Shown: positions 8,866 through 16,641 of the stretch, in pieces
Layout: every line of letters starts with the position of its first letter
Numbering within the stretch: position 1 is the stretch's first letter
From: Exiguobacterium alkaliphilum 12/1
GTDB lineage: Bacteria > Bacillota > Bacilli > Exiguobacteriales > Exiguobacteriaceae
DNA: 64,000 nucleotides
Assembly (NCBI RefSeq): GCF_000714435.1
Contig: NZ_JJMW01000029.1
Location: 33,363 to 97,362 of the forward strand
Direction of reading: 5' to 3'
Made by a program: the position numbers and the translations under genes
Notes under the pieces: model-generated
Database searches by the model: none
Told to the model about the DNA's origin: nothing
The model's input: only the letters and a program-made list of their open reading frames with translations

Positions 8866-10086
8866 TCACACCCCTTTCTGAATCAAGATGCCTTCAATCC
8901 GGTCATAAATCCGTTGCCGGTGTTCTTCGCTCGTCCCCGGCAGTAAGAGCATCAGCTTGTTGTCATCTTTGTCGTAGCCGACGACATCGATTTCCCGCAA
9001 GTACGAATGGACGATGGCCTCGATGCTTTCGAGGGACACCGGCTCATAGCCAAGCGCATATTCGAGTACGATGTAAGGTTGGCCGTGATGCAGTTTCTTT
9101 TGCTCTTGCAACGCAACGAGCTCAGTGAACGCATCTTTTTTATAGAACGACGTCCCCGGATAGAGCAAAGCATGCTGTTCTTTTCGAATGAGCGTCTGCG
9201 CGTTCTCAATACGCGTCCCGATCCAGGAGAAGAGGATGTTCAAGACGTGCAAATCATCGGTCGTCAACTTACGGAGCGGTAAACGTTTGATGACGACGAC
9301 TTCACGCGTCTGTCCATCAATCGTGATCGGCGCGAGCAACATCGGGTCCGAGTCTTCATCATCGAGTTGGCGTAGCGTCGTCTCTTGGACTTGGAAAAAA
9401 CGTTTAAACATGCCCGATGCCTCGTCGAGGAAAATCGTTTGCGGGAACTCTTTTTTCTCCGCTTGGCGAATAAGGAGACGCATCGACTTCTGCGACCGGT
9501 CGACGTGATAGATGGCAACGTCACTTGCGAGAAAATATTTTTTCAAGAGGCGAATCGTTTCGCTTCGAATCAATTCAGGATGTGGTAAATCGAGCGAGAC
9601 GGCCAATTCATACAGTTGGTTGAGGCTATATTCCGATTGGAGTAACTTTTGACGAAGTGTCGTCTGAGAAGTGTTGAGTAAGTCGACTGTCTCTTTCAAG
9701 TACGTGTTTTCATCTTTCAGTTCCTCGTTGCGGAACTGACTGATCTCGTACCGTTCACGAAATGACGTGCTGAACAATCCGACGATGACAGTGAGGGCGA
9801 AGTAATAGAATAACGTGAGAAGTGAATTTGTATCGTAGAACAATAGGAAGATGTCGCCACCGACGAAACCCGTATAGACGACCTTATAGACAAGCAACAG
9901 AGCGAAACTGATGAGACCAAAGATTGTCCCGTACCGTAAGGCGAATAAAATCGCCGCAACGTAAAACAAGTTTAAATCGTTTTGAATCGACCCTAAGCTA
10001 AACACGAGGTCGATGCCGATCAATACGGCGAACACGACAAGGATTTCGGTCCACTTGATCCATGGACGGTCTTGAGCGTAAAAAAT
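8866..10086 (-). CDS. pelD: PelD, c-di-GMP receptor with GAF and degenerate GGDEF domains; possible ATT start
   Basis: About 406 residues: four N-terminal membrane segments, a coiled coil (FRNEELKDENTYLKETVDLL), a GAF-like domain, then a GGDEF-like domain. The active site is lost (DKDDN occupies the GGDEF position after VVGY), while an RxxD inhibitory-site motif, REID at about residues 364-367, is kept at the correct spacing. That is the pattern of PelD, which binds c-di-GMP to switch on polymer synthesis. Start choice is unusual: no ATG/GTG/TTG fits the strong AGGAGG at about 10095-10100. An ATT lies eight bases after it (10084-10086) and opens the frame; the first ordinary start is a GTG at 10035 with no ribosome site and inside the first membrane segment. 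Confidence 0.85.
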   Translation of the reverse strand: MFYAQDRPWIKWTEILVVFAVLIGIDLVFSLGSIQNDLNLFYVAAILFALRYGTIFGLISFALLLVYKVVYTGFVGGDIFLLFYDTNSLLTLFYYFALTVIVGLFSTSFRERYEISQFRNEELKDENTYLKETVDLLNTSQTTLRQKLLQSEYSLNQLYELAVSLDLPHPELIRSETIRLLKKYFLASDVAIYHVDRSQKSMRLLIRQAEKKEFPQTIFLDEASGMFKRFFQVQETTLRQLDDEDSDPMLLAPITIDGQTREVVVIKRLPLRKLTTDDLHVLNILFSWIGTRIENAQTLIRKEQHALLYPGTSFYKKDAFTELVALQEQKKLHHGQPYIVLEYALGYEPVSLESIEAIVHSYLREIDVVGYDKDDNKLMLLLPGTSEEHRQRIYDRIEGILIQKGV

Positions 10087-10188
10087 AAGAATCCCCTCCT
10101 CTTCGAGTTTTATGTTGTTTTATGGTAAAAATATTAGTTCCTTACATTAAATACCCGCACACTTCCTTCCTATAACCTTAAATAATCC

Positions 10189-11016
10189 CTAAAAATCCCA
10201 TGTATCATAATAGGTTGGCTCATGATAATGGATGTAACCGTTCGCTTCGGCCAAGTTACGACTCGTACTTTCTTCCGTATCCGATACGGTCAATACGGCA
10301 ATGTCGTACGTTTCGCGCAACGCGTTTAATCGCTCAATTTTTTCCATCGACCATGAATCTGATGTGATGGCCGTATAGTTAAACCCTTCCCACATGAATC
10401 CGTCGACGTAAGGGGCACTCGTCCGCTCCAACGTCTCGATTCCCCAATTCTGAACGATCGGGACACCCGGATACGTGCCTTGGATTGATTTTAGAAACGT
10501 TTCTAAACCGTCGAGCTGTTCGGCTAAGTCGGTAGGATAGTCGAGATGAACGTCATCGATGTCACCGACCGTATCCAAGAAGATGCCATCGATATGCTTA
10601 TTGATGATTTGTTTTTGGATTTCACGAATCAAGATTTTTCGAAAGTTGGCAGATGCGATATTCGTCAAATACGAGTCCCATCTCTGAAAATAGATACGTT
10701 CCCCGTCCCGATAAAAGAAATCGTCCTCTTTCATTTGTCCAATTAACGCCCGGTTCCACGTATCTGCCTCCATCACGTTGATATAGCCGAGTACTTTCGT
10801 CCCCTTCGATTGAATCGCCTCGATTTGTTCGGTCGTGTACCAAATCGGTTCGATAATCACGAGGTCATAACTGGACATATCGGCGATAATCTCGTCTGTC
10901 GGCACGTTGTAAAAGATTTTATACGTTTCAATCTCATCGAAATCGAATGGCGTTTTTGTCACGCAACCCCCTAAAATAATCGTTGAACACAATACGATCA
11001 ATAAGTAACGCCGCAC
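10189..11016 (-). CDS. GH114-type (endo-alpha-1,4-polygalactosaminidase-like) lipoprotein leading the Pel operon
   Basis: A 275-residue lipoprotein: a short signal peptide ends in the lipobox ILGGC (cysteine at about 18). The mature part has the TIM-barrel features of the GH114/TM1410-like family: DLVIIEPIWYT, KVLGYINVMEADTW, IDGIFLDTVGDIDD with acidic catalytic-type residues, and VDGFMWEGFNY. Family members cleave galactosamine-rich chains; Pel is such a chain, so a role in trimming or releasing Pel at the outer face of the membrane is likely. The start is GTG at 11016 with AAGGAGG seven bases upstream. It lies 102 bases before pelD and is probably the first operon gene, supplying the hydrolase part of the PelA function separately from the deacetylase. 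Confidence 0.85.
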   Translation of the reverse strand: MRRYLLIVLCSTIILGGCVTKTPFDFDEIETYKIFYNVPTDEIIADMSSYDLVIIEPIWYTTEQIEAIQSKGTKVLGYINVMEADTWNRALIGQMKEDDFFYRDGERIYFQRWDSYLTNIASANFRKILIREIQKQIINKHIDGIFLDTVGDIDDVHLDYPTDLAEQLDGLETFLKSIQGTYPGVPIVQNWGIETLERTSAPYVDGFMWEGFNYTAITSDSWSMEKIERLNALRETYDIAVLTVSDTEESTSRNLAEANGYIHYHEPTYYDTWDF

Positions 11017-11124
11017 ACGGACACCTCCTTGTCGTTGGTTCGTTCATGATGTCAAATTGGTCCGTTTCCTAGTGTCTGGGCAGGGTACAACAGTTATAGA
11101 CCTTCTAAAAAAGGAGACACGAAC

Positions 11125-11520
11125 ATGAATACCATTCTCTTCACGATTGCCGTATTATTCGTCGGCATGAACGTATATACCTTCTTTCGGCACAAGACGT
11201 ATCGGCAGACCGGCTTTGACGGACGCTTCTTCAGTCACTTATTCGTCAGTCTGTGCGGCGTCCTAGCCGGATTTGCCGTCATCTATTACGCCTTATCACA
11301 AAACGGTGTCATCCTCGTCACGTCGCTCGAGTCGATGACCCCGGTCGATCCGAATTGGCAGAACCTCCTCTACTTCAGCGGGGTCACTCTCCTTTCCATC
11401 GGCTTTGGGGACATCCTACCGGTCGGTCCGGCCCGCTGGTTTGCGCTCATCGAAGCCGTCATCGGCATCTTATTGCCGACAGTGTTTTTTGTGAAATCCA
11501 TCTACAAAAAAGAAGACTGA
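11125..11520 (+). CDS. Two-TM potassium channel family protein
   Basis: A 131-residue membrane protein with an N-terminal hydrophobic helix, a second helix at about 36-56, a pore loop and a last helix. The pore reads TLLSIGFGDILPVG, corresponding to the potassium filter T-V-G-Y-G-D with Ser-Ile-Gly-Phe-Gly-Asp. This matches small Ion_trans_2 family proteins without a large regulatory domain. The ATG follows AAAAAAGGAG. It is transcribed away from the Pel operon. Ion selectivity is inferred only from the filter-like motif. Confidence 0.8.
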   Translation: MNTILFTIAVLFVGMNVYTFFRHKTYRQTGFDGRFFSHLFVSLCGVLAGFAVIYYALSQNGVILVTSLESMTPVDPNWQNLLYFSGVTLLSIGFGDILPVGPARWFALIEAVIGILLPTVFFVKSIYKKED

Positions 11521-11533
11521 CAGGCAGTCTTCT
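11511..11533 (-). terminator. Intrinsic terminator after the small membrane gene
   Basis: Stem AGAAGACTG / CAGTCTTCT with a run of six A on the plus strand before it, so it ends minus-strand transcription. It lies between two convergent genes and overlaps both gene ends. Confidence 0.7.
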
Positions 11534-11684
11534 AGCGTCCGGTAATGAGCAAATACATGTTAAACGCGACGAGTCCGAGCGGAAACAAGGCCACGACGAT
11601 GATGGGCCATTTTTTCGTCCGGATGCCGACAAATAAAAGTAAACTCCCCACTAGGAGCGCGATGAACGTCGTATACGGATTCAA
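11532..11684 (-). CDS. Small hydrophobic membrane protein (50 aa), unknown
   Basis: Reads (M)NPYTTFIALLVGSLLLFVG, a short basic linker IRTKKWP, then a second hydrophobic stretch ending YLLITGR. The TTG start has AGAAGGGGG eight bases upstream and the stop TAG falls at the base of a terminator. Two transmembrane helices are predicted by eye. No family recognised. The ribosome site, the coherent hydrophobic pattern and the terminator support it as a real gene. Confidence 0.6.
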   Translation of the reverse strand: MNPYTTFIALLVGSLLLFVGIRTKKWPIIVVALFPLGLVAFNMYLLITGR

Positions 11685-11732
11685 GCGTCATTCCCCCTTC
11701 TATACAAGGGGGTTTCCCGACTCGGTAAAAAG

Positions 11733-12572
11733 TTAATCGCGCTGACACCAAAGTGTCGAATAGGCGTCACGTATGCGTCGTGCTTCTGCTTCCTGAAACG
11801 GAATCCCTGACTGGTCGGCCACTCGTCGACTGACCTGTTCGAACAAATCGATCAGCTGACGATGGGCTGACTCGAGCGAAGTCGTCTCGATGACAGGATA
11901 TGTGTCGAGATACGCCTCCCAACACTCCCGGGAGACGTGTTGGCTGAGGCCGTCTCCAGACTTCCCGACGTTCACAGTAAAGCCCGTTTGAAACCCGACC
12001 TCGAACGAGAGCATCTGCCGGAGCATCGTCCGCATGATGGTCAAATGGTCATACGCGTACAACAACTGTTTCCGGTTGATGCCTTTAACGACGTAAAGCG
12101 ACACCCACCAAAATTCGTTCCAACACTGTTCATAATCGAACCGCGTCGGTCGTTTGATGCGGTACGTGTCATCAGACGGGACTGGTTGACCGGCGATGTC
12201 GTCTTTATCAATCAGGACGAGACTGAGCGAATCAGCGGCGAGCGTGGCCGCGACCGCCTCAAGCGGACGGACGGTCAAATCGACACGATGGCCGGCGGCG
12301 AACTGAACGAGAAAGGCGAAGCGTTCATAGTCGGCGTGGCCCGGCACCTCATCCGGCGTCTGCATAATCAACACGTCCCCGAGCGGCCCCATCCACGAGC
12401 GGTCTTCGATGAACGCGTTCACGTCTTCGACGAAACAAGTGACATCGACGTCTTGATAGCAATCCCGTTGCACGTCCGGGTTGGCGAGCGACCCGTTCAA
12501 AACGAAGACACGAACGTTGTCGTCTCGGCTCACGAACTCACGTAACCGTTCGAGCACACGTTCATTCGTCAT
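11733..12572 (-). CDS. ANT(6)/AadK-family nucleotidyltransferase
   Basis: A 279-residue protein with the nucleotidyltransferase core VLNGSLANP followed by QDVDVTCFV, which carries the two metal-binding acidic residues, and later the conserved KRPTRFDYEQCWNEFWWVSL block. This is the layout of aminoglycoside 6-adenylyltransferases such as B. subtilis AadK (284 aa). Chromosomal members can give low-level streptomycin resistance, but activity cannot be read from sequence. Its ATG overlaps the stop of the pentapeptide-repeat gene as ATGA, so the two are co-translated. Confidence 0.85.
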   Translation of the reverse strand: MTNERVLERLREFVSRDDNVRVFVLNGSLANPDVQRDCYQDVDVTCFVEDVNAFIEDRSWMGPLGDVLIMQTPDEVPGHADYERFAFLVQFAAGHRVDLTVRPLEAVAATLAADSLSLVLIDKDDIAGQPVPSDDTYRIKRPTRFDYEQCWNEFWWVSLYVVKGINRKQLLYAYDHLTIMRTMLRQMLSFEVGFQTGFTVNVGKSGDGLSQHVSRECWEAYLDTYPVIETTSLESAHRQLIDLFEQVSRRVADQSGIPFQEAEARRIRDAYSTLWCQRD

Positions 12573-13171
12573 ATGACGTTCGCCCCGAGCGAGCGGGCGA
12601 CTTGTACGGCCTGCATCACGTCAATCGTCGCTTGTTTTATATTGACGTCTGAAAAATCGACCCCGTCCATCTCGGCTCCTACAAAATCCGCACCGGTGCA
12701 GTCGGCGTGTTGCAAGACGGCACGGGACAAGACGGCGTTCGTCCACACCGTCTCTTTCAAATCAGCCCCGTATAAATCGGCCTCGGTCAACCGGACACCG
12801 GACCAGTCCATCTTCCGGAGTGGGGCGTGCCGAAGATTGACGAACGACCAATCCCCTTCACGCACGACGACCCCTTCGAACGTGCATGACTCGAATGACG
12901 AACCTGTCATCTTGCACTCGTCGAACTCCGACAAGAACAGGTTTGCCCCGGTGAACGTGCAGTTTAAGAACGAACTCTCGTTATGACGTGAGGCGTTCCA
13001 TTTTGAATCGGTGAAGTCACAGTTGATGAAGCGGCACTGCTCGGTCTCGAACTCGGTCGCATCAATATAGGTAAAACGACAGTTCTCGAACGTCGTCTGC
13101 GTGAGTTGAACGTCACGGAGCGTCTCGTCCCGAAAATCGTCTCCAACGTATGTGGCATGTGATTGAAACAT
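12569..13171 (-). CDS. Qnr/McbG-like pentapeptide-repeat protein
   Basis: A 200-residue right-handed beta-helix built from A(D/N)LXX-type repeats, for example TEADLYGADLKETVW, NAVLSRAVLQHADCTGADF and GAEMDGVDFSDVN. The C-terminal helix IKQATIDVMQAVQVARSLG plus a hydrophobic end resembles the dimerisation tail of Qnr proteins. Qnr-type proteins mimic DNA and shield gyrase and topoisomerase IV. Start ATG at 13171 after AAGGAGG. It is the first gene of a two-gene unit with the aminoglycoside nucleotidyltransferase homologue, so both could act in antibiotic tolerance; that role is inferred. Confidence 0.8.
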   Translation of the reverse strand: MFQSHATYVGDDFRDETLRDVQLTQTTFENCRFTYIDATEFETEQCRFINCDFTDSKWNASRHNESSFLNCTFTGANLFLSEFDECKMTGSSFESCTFEGVVVREGDWSFVNLRHAPLRKMDWSGVRLTEADLYGADLKETVWTNAVLSRAVLQHADCTGADFVGAEMDGVDFSDVNIKQATIDVMQAVQVARSLGANVI

Positions 13172-13225
13172 AATCGGCCTCCTTGGCGTATACTCGTTAT
13201 AGCTATAGGAATGGAGTGATGAAAC

Positions 13226-13672
13226 ATGGATATCGTATTTCCGACCGAACAAGGCACGTTCAATTACCGGGTCGCCGGCATCTGGGTCCAGGACGGTCAT
13301 TTGCTCGTCCATCGGAACGTGAACGATGACTTTTGGGCGTTACCGGGCGGACGCGTCGGCATCGGCGAAGAAGCCGAGCTCGCCTTGACACGAGAGTTAC
13401 AGGAAGAACTCGAAGCCGCAGTGACCGGAACAACATTCGCATTCGTGTCCGAAAATTTCTTCACGTACCTCGAGCGTACCGTGCATGAAATCGGGATGTA
13501 CTTTTATGTATCGGGCGACCTCCCGCTCCAACATGGAGACTTCCATGGCCCGGAAGGGGATCACCTCATCTATCGTTGGCAGCCGCTCGAGACGCTCCGC
13601 GAGTTAAAACTGTTCCCGGAGACGCTTCACGCGTTGCCCCAATCACTGCCGCCCCACTTTATCGACCGCTGA
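13226..13672 (+). CDS. Nudix hydrolase
   Basis: A 148-residue Nudix protein: the Nudix box runs GGRVGIGEEAELALTREL followed by QEELE, matching GX5EX7REUXEEXGU except at the final glycine. FWALPGG just before it is also typical. Such proteins hydrolyse nucleoside diphosphates linked to another group; the substrate is not evident. The ATG is preceded by GGAGTGATGAAAC. The 3' end overlaps the convergent YjjG gene by 30 bases. Confidence 0.9.
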   Translation: MDIVFPTEQGTFNYRVAGIWVQDGHLLVHRNVNDDFWALPGGRVGIGEEAELALTRELQEELEAAVTGTTFAFVSENFFTYLERTVHEIGMYFYVSGDLPLQHGDFHGPEGDHLIYRWQPLETLRELKLFPETLHALPQSLPPHFIDR

Positions 13673-14353
13673 GCCGGACAGAATGGATGTCAGCTCGTTC
13701 AAGTCTTGAATCTCATACGTCGTTTCGACCGTCGCCGCAATCTCATGCGGATTGTACCAGCACGTATCGAGCCCGTACATGCGTCCACCGGCGATATCGG
13801 CCGTGACCGAGTCGCCGACGATAAGCCCGCGTTCCGGTGCGACGTGCGGCACACGGTCGAACACGTAGTCGAAGAACGGTTTCATCGGCTTCTGTGACCC
13901 GGTCGCGTCCGAGACGAACACGTCTTGGAAATAAGGGAGCAGTCCCGAGGCTTCGAGCCGTTTGAACTGCGTCTCCGTGACGCCGTTCGTGACGATGTAG
14001 AGCGGATATTGTTCGCTGAGCGTTTGGACGAGCTCGAGCGCCCCATCGATGATGTGCACACCCGAGTGAAGATGGTCGCGATAGCGCTGTTCAACTTCAT
14101 GTGCATCGATTGTGATACCAAGCGTGTCGAACAGTTGCGTGTGGCGTCCCATCAAGACGTCTTCCCGTCCGACCTCGCCGCGCTCGAAGGCGCGCCATAA
14201 TCCATTATTAATCGTCACATACTGTTGTTTCAGTTCATCGGTCATGTGAACGTTGTACGCAGCGAGCAACTGCTGCAAAGCGACGTGCTCGCTCTGTTTA
14301 AAGTCGAGCAACGTATCGTCGACATCGAATAAAATCGCTTCATATCGTTTCAT
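13643..14353 (-). CDS. YjjG-family noncanonical pyrimidine nucleotidase (HAD)
   Basis: A 236-residue HAD hydrolase. Motif I is FDVDDTLLDF, motif II YIVTNGVTETQ, motif III SQKPMKPFFDYV (lysine) and motif IV LIVGDSVTADIAGG. The cap position and length fit the YjjG/YfnB family, which dephosphorylates nucleoside monophosphates, including damaged pyrimidine nucleotides (house cleaning). It faces the Nudix gene tail to tail; both may have a nucleotide-cleaning role. Confidence 0.9.
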   Translation of the reverse strand: MKRYEAILFDVDDTLLDFKQSEHVALQQLLAAYNVHMTDELKQQYVTINNGLWRAFERGEVGREDVLMGRHTQLFDTLGITIDAHEVEQRYRDHLHSGVHIIDGALELVQTLSEQYPLYIVTNGVTETQFKRLEASGLLPYFQDVFVSDATGSQKPMKPFFDYVFDRVPHVAPERGLIVGDSVTADIAGGRMYGLDTCWYNPHEIAATVETTYEIQDLNELTSILSGSAVDKVGRQ

Positions 14354-14424
14354 AATCTGTATTACCCCTCTCTGCCTCTAATGTACAGGAACAGACATTG
14401 AAGTTCAAAAAAGGAGCAAACTGT

Positions 14425-15267
14425 ATGCCAAAAAAGCCAATCACCAACCTCGAATATTCGGAAAAAGAGCTCGACTCGTTTTTTTACTTAGCCGACGAGA
14501 CATTCGGCATCGATTTTCGCGAGTGGTACAAAGCTGGCGAATGGACTGACCGTTATCGCTGCTATTCATTGACGTTCTATCGGAATGTCATCTCGAGCGT
14601 CGGGATGAGCCGGATGACAGTGATGATGGACGGAACCGCGCGAGAAGCGTATCAAATCGGAACGGTCATGACAGACGAGATCCGACAAGGACAAGGACTC
14701 GCCACCCGCATCTTTAAACACTTGTTTAAGCAACATGACACGGATGGGTTGCCTTATTTTCTAGCTTGCAACGAAAGCGTTGAACCGTTTTACGAGAAGC
14801 AAGGCTTCTCCGCACAATCGGAACCGGAGTTTTTCGTCCGCGTCTCGGGATCGGCTTCTCCACTCGAACACGTCGACGTCGATGCCGAACAGTGGCGGCG
14901 TTTCAAACTGGAATCACTCCCGTTTTCACCGCGCCTCTATACGACAGACGATATGCACATTTGGATGTTTCATTACTATCAAGGGATGGACGAGGATGTG
15001 TATCGTTTCGATGACGTCCATGTCATTTATATAATCGAACGCTCGCGTTTAATTCTGTACGCCGTGCTGTCGCCGCGTCCTGTCGATATGCGTGACGTCG
15101 TCGCACGCCTCTCTTTTGAAGGCATCACCGAAATCGTCTTTAAATTTACGCCCGATTTGGATGGTGTCGAGCAACGTCCGTCCAGCGACGGTCCATGGAT
15201 GATTCGCATGAACGAAGGGAAGTTTTTCCCTGAAGGTTGTCGCTTCCCTTATTTGTCGCAAGCATGA
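14425..15267 (+). CDS. GNAT-family N-acetyltransferase (two-domain)
   Basis: A 280-residue protein whose N-terminal half contains the acetyl-CoA-binding region GTVMTDEIRQGQGLATRIFK and the later FYEKQGF motif. The C-terminal half (from about residue 140) resembles an additional substrate domain, as in Eis-like or two-domain GNATs. Start ATG at 14425 with AAGGAG eight bases upstream; a TTG nine codons earlier lacks a site. Substrate unknown. Confidence 0.8.
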   Translation: MPKKPITNLEYSEKELDSFFYLADETFGIDFREWYKAGEWTDRYRCYSLTFYRNVISSVGMSRMTVMMDGTAREAYQIGTVMTDEIRQGQGLATRIFKHLFKQHDTDGLPYFLACNESVEPFYEKQGFSAQSEPEFFVRVSGSASPLEHVDVDAEQWRRFKLESLPFSPRLYTTDDMHIWMFHYYQGMDEDVYRFDDVHVIYIIERSRLILYAVLSPRPVDMRDVVARLSFEGITEIVFKFTPDLDGVEQRPSSDGPWMIRMNEGKFFPEGCRFPYLSQA

Positions 15268-15271
15268 AAAA

Positions 15272-15290
15272 ACTCGCCTTACGGGCGAGT
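15272..15290. terminator. Bidirectional intrinsic terminator
   Basis: Stem ACTCGCC / GGCGAGT flanked by six A on one side and six T on the other. It serves both convergent genes and contains the stop of the esterase gene. Confidence 0.85.
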
Positions 15291-16226
15291 TTTTTGCGTA
15301 TAGAATACATGTCGAAGCGCCCTTGCCGCTTCTTTAACGGCTCGTCTCGCTTCCGGGACGTATGCGTAATAATTGACGAAGCCGTGGATGAGTCCTCCGT
15401 AATTGTGGTACGTCACCGACACCCCGAGGCTAATCAGTTTATTCGCATACGCTCGACCGAGGTCGCGGAGCGGGTCATACTCGGCCGTCAACAGTGTCGC
15501 CGGCGGTAAATCAGCCAAATATTCGGAAAAAATCGGCGAAGCGTACGGATGTTTCAGCTCCGTCTCATCGTTAAAATACTGATGCTGGAACCATCGAATC
15601 AACCCCTCGTCGAGCAAGTAGCCGTTCGCATGCTCAACCATCGACAACGGCACGTTTTCCTCGGTCCCAGTGACCGGGTAGAGGAGCAGTTGGTGCACCA
15701 CTGGCGGGCCGTCTCGTTCGACGGCGATTAAGGCGCTGACCGTCGCGAGCGCCCCGCCGGCACTGTCACCGCCGACGGCGATGCGGGCCCGGTCAATCCG
15801 TAACGTATCCGCGTGATCGGCCACCCAGACGAGGGCGCCGTACGCATCTTCGACAGCGGCCGGGAACTTGTGCTCCGGCGCGAGACGGTAACCGATTGAG
15901 ATAACGGTACAATCCGCCTCGTTCGCGAGCGTCCGGCAAATCGCGTCATGTGTGTCGAGGCTGCCGCTGACATAGCCGCCTCCGTGATAGTAAACGAGCA
16001 CCGGGGCGATGGTCTCGGTTGTCCGATATACCCGCCCCGGAATCGTCCGGCCGGAGAGGGTGAGCGTAACCTCTTCCACTTCCTGGACGTGCTCTTTATG
16101 TTGAAATCGGGTCATCATCGCATCTTCTTGTCTTCTCAATTCGAGCGGATCCAATCGATCGTATGTGACCGGCAAGTCATTTTGCAGCTGGTTTAAATAA
16201 AATTGAATCGTCGGATTGACTGGCAA
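15279..16226 (-). CDS. Alpha/beta hydrolase of the HSL/Aes (family IV) esterase type
   Basis: A 315-residue hydrolase with the oxyanion motif YYHGGGYV, nucleophile elbow GGDSAGGAL, acid residue region TAEYDPLRD and histidine in GLIHGFVNYY. These are the four marks of hormone-sensitive-lipase-type carboxylesterases acting on short acyl esters. The start is TTG at 16226 with AAGGGA about seven bases upstream. It stands alone, converging on the acetyltransferase gene. Confidence 0.9.
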   Translation of the reverse strand: MPVNPTIQFYLNQLQNDLPVTYDRLDPLELRRQEDAMMTRFQHKEHVQEVEEVTLTLSGRTIPGRVYRTTETIAPVLVYYHGGGYVSGSLDTHDAICRTLANEADCTVISIGYRLAPEHKFPAAVEDAYGALVWVADHADTLRIDRARIAVGGDSAGGALATVSALIAVERDGPPVVHQLLLYPVTGTEENVPLSMVEHANGYLLDEGLIRWFQHQYFNDETELKHPYASPIFSEYLADLPPATLLTAEYDPLRDLGRAYANKLISLGVSVTYHNYGGLIHGFVNYYAYVPEARRAVKEAARALRHVFYTQKTRP

Positions 16227-16284
16227 TGGGAATCCCTTCTTTCTCTATTGGCGTTCAGTTGCCTATTCCCAGCCGCGTCCAACC

Positions 16285-16641
16285 TTAAGCAGAATCGTGC
16301 GTTTTTCGAAATGCCCAACGATAAAAGGACGTCAAGCCAACACCAATCGCGAACACCATCGTCCAGATGTTTATGACAATGAACTGATTGAACGGCTTAA
16401 AGAAGTAATCCCACGCCCCGTCGACACGCCAAACCATCGCCGTGGAAATGAAATAAGATACGATGAGTCCGAATGCGAGCCACGGGAACATCCCACGTCG
16501 GGCAAACCGCCACGCGCCCCACCACATAATGACCGGAATCATGACATACCCGAACGCATTCCCTAAAAGAAAGTCTGATGCTGTCACGAAGAAACCCCAC
16601 GGCAGACACAGGAGGACGACGAAGATGATTCGCCCCAGCAT
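16285..16641 (-). CDS. Integral membrane protein (118 aa) in the PadR-HAAS operon
   Basis: Begins MLGRIIFVVLLCLPWGFF and has about four hydrophobic segments with tryptophan-rich turns (IMWWGAWRF). No known domain recognised. Its ATG overlaps the TGA of the upstream gene by one base (TGATG), so it is the third gene of the PadR operon. A role in an envelope or transport function with the HAAS protein is likely but unproven. Confidence 0.75.
   Translation of the reverse strand: MLGRIIFVVLLCLPWGFFVTASDFLLGNAFGYVMIPVIMWWGAWRFARRGMFPWLAFGLIVSYFISTAMVWRVDGAWDYFFKPFNQFIVINIWTMVFAIGVGLTSFYRWAFRKTHDSA

Noticed and set aside
11048..11053. TTGACA as a -35 for the Pel operon
   Set aside because: At the right spacing the -10 would overlap the ribosome site of the lipoprotein gene and does not match TATAAT.
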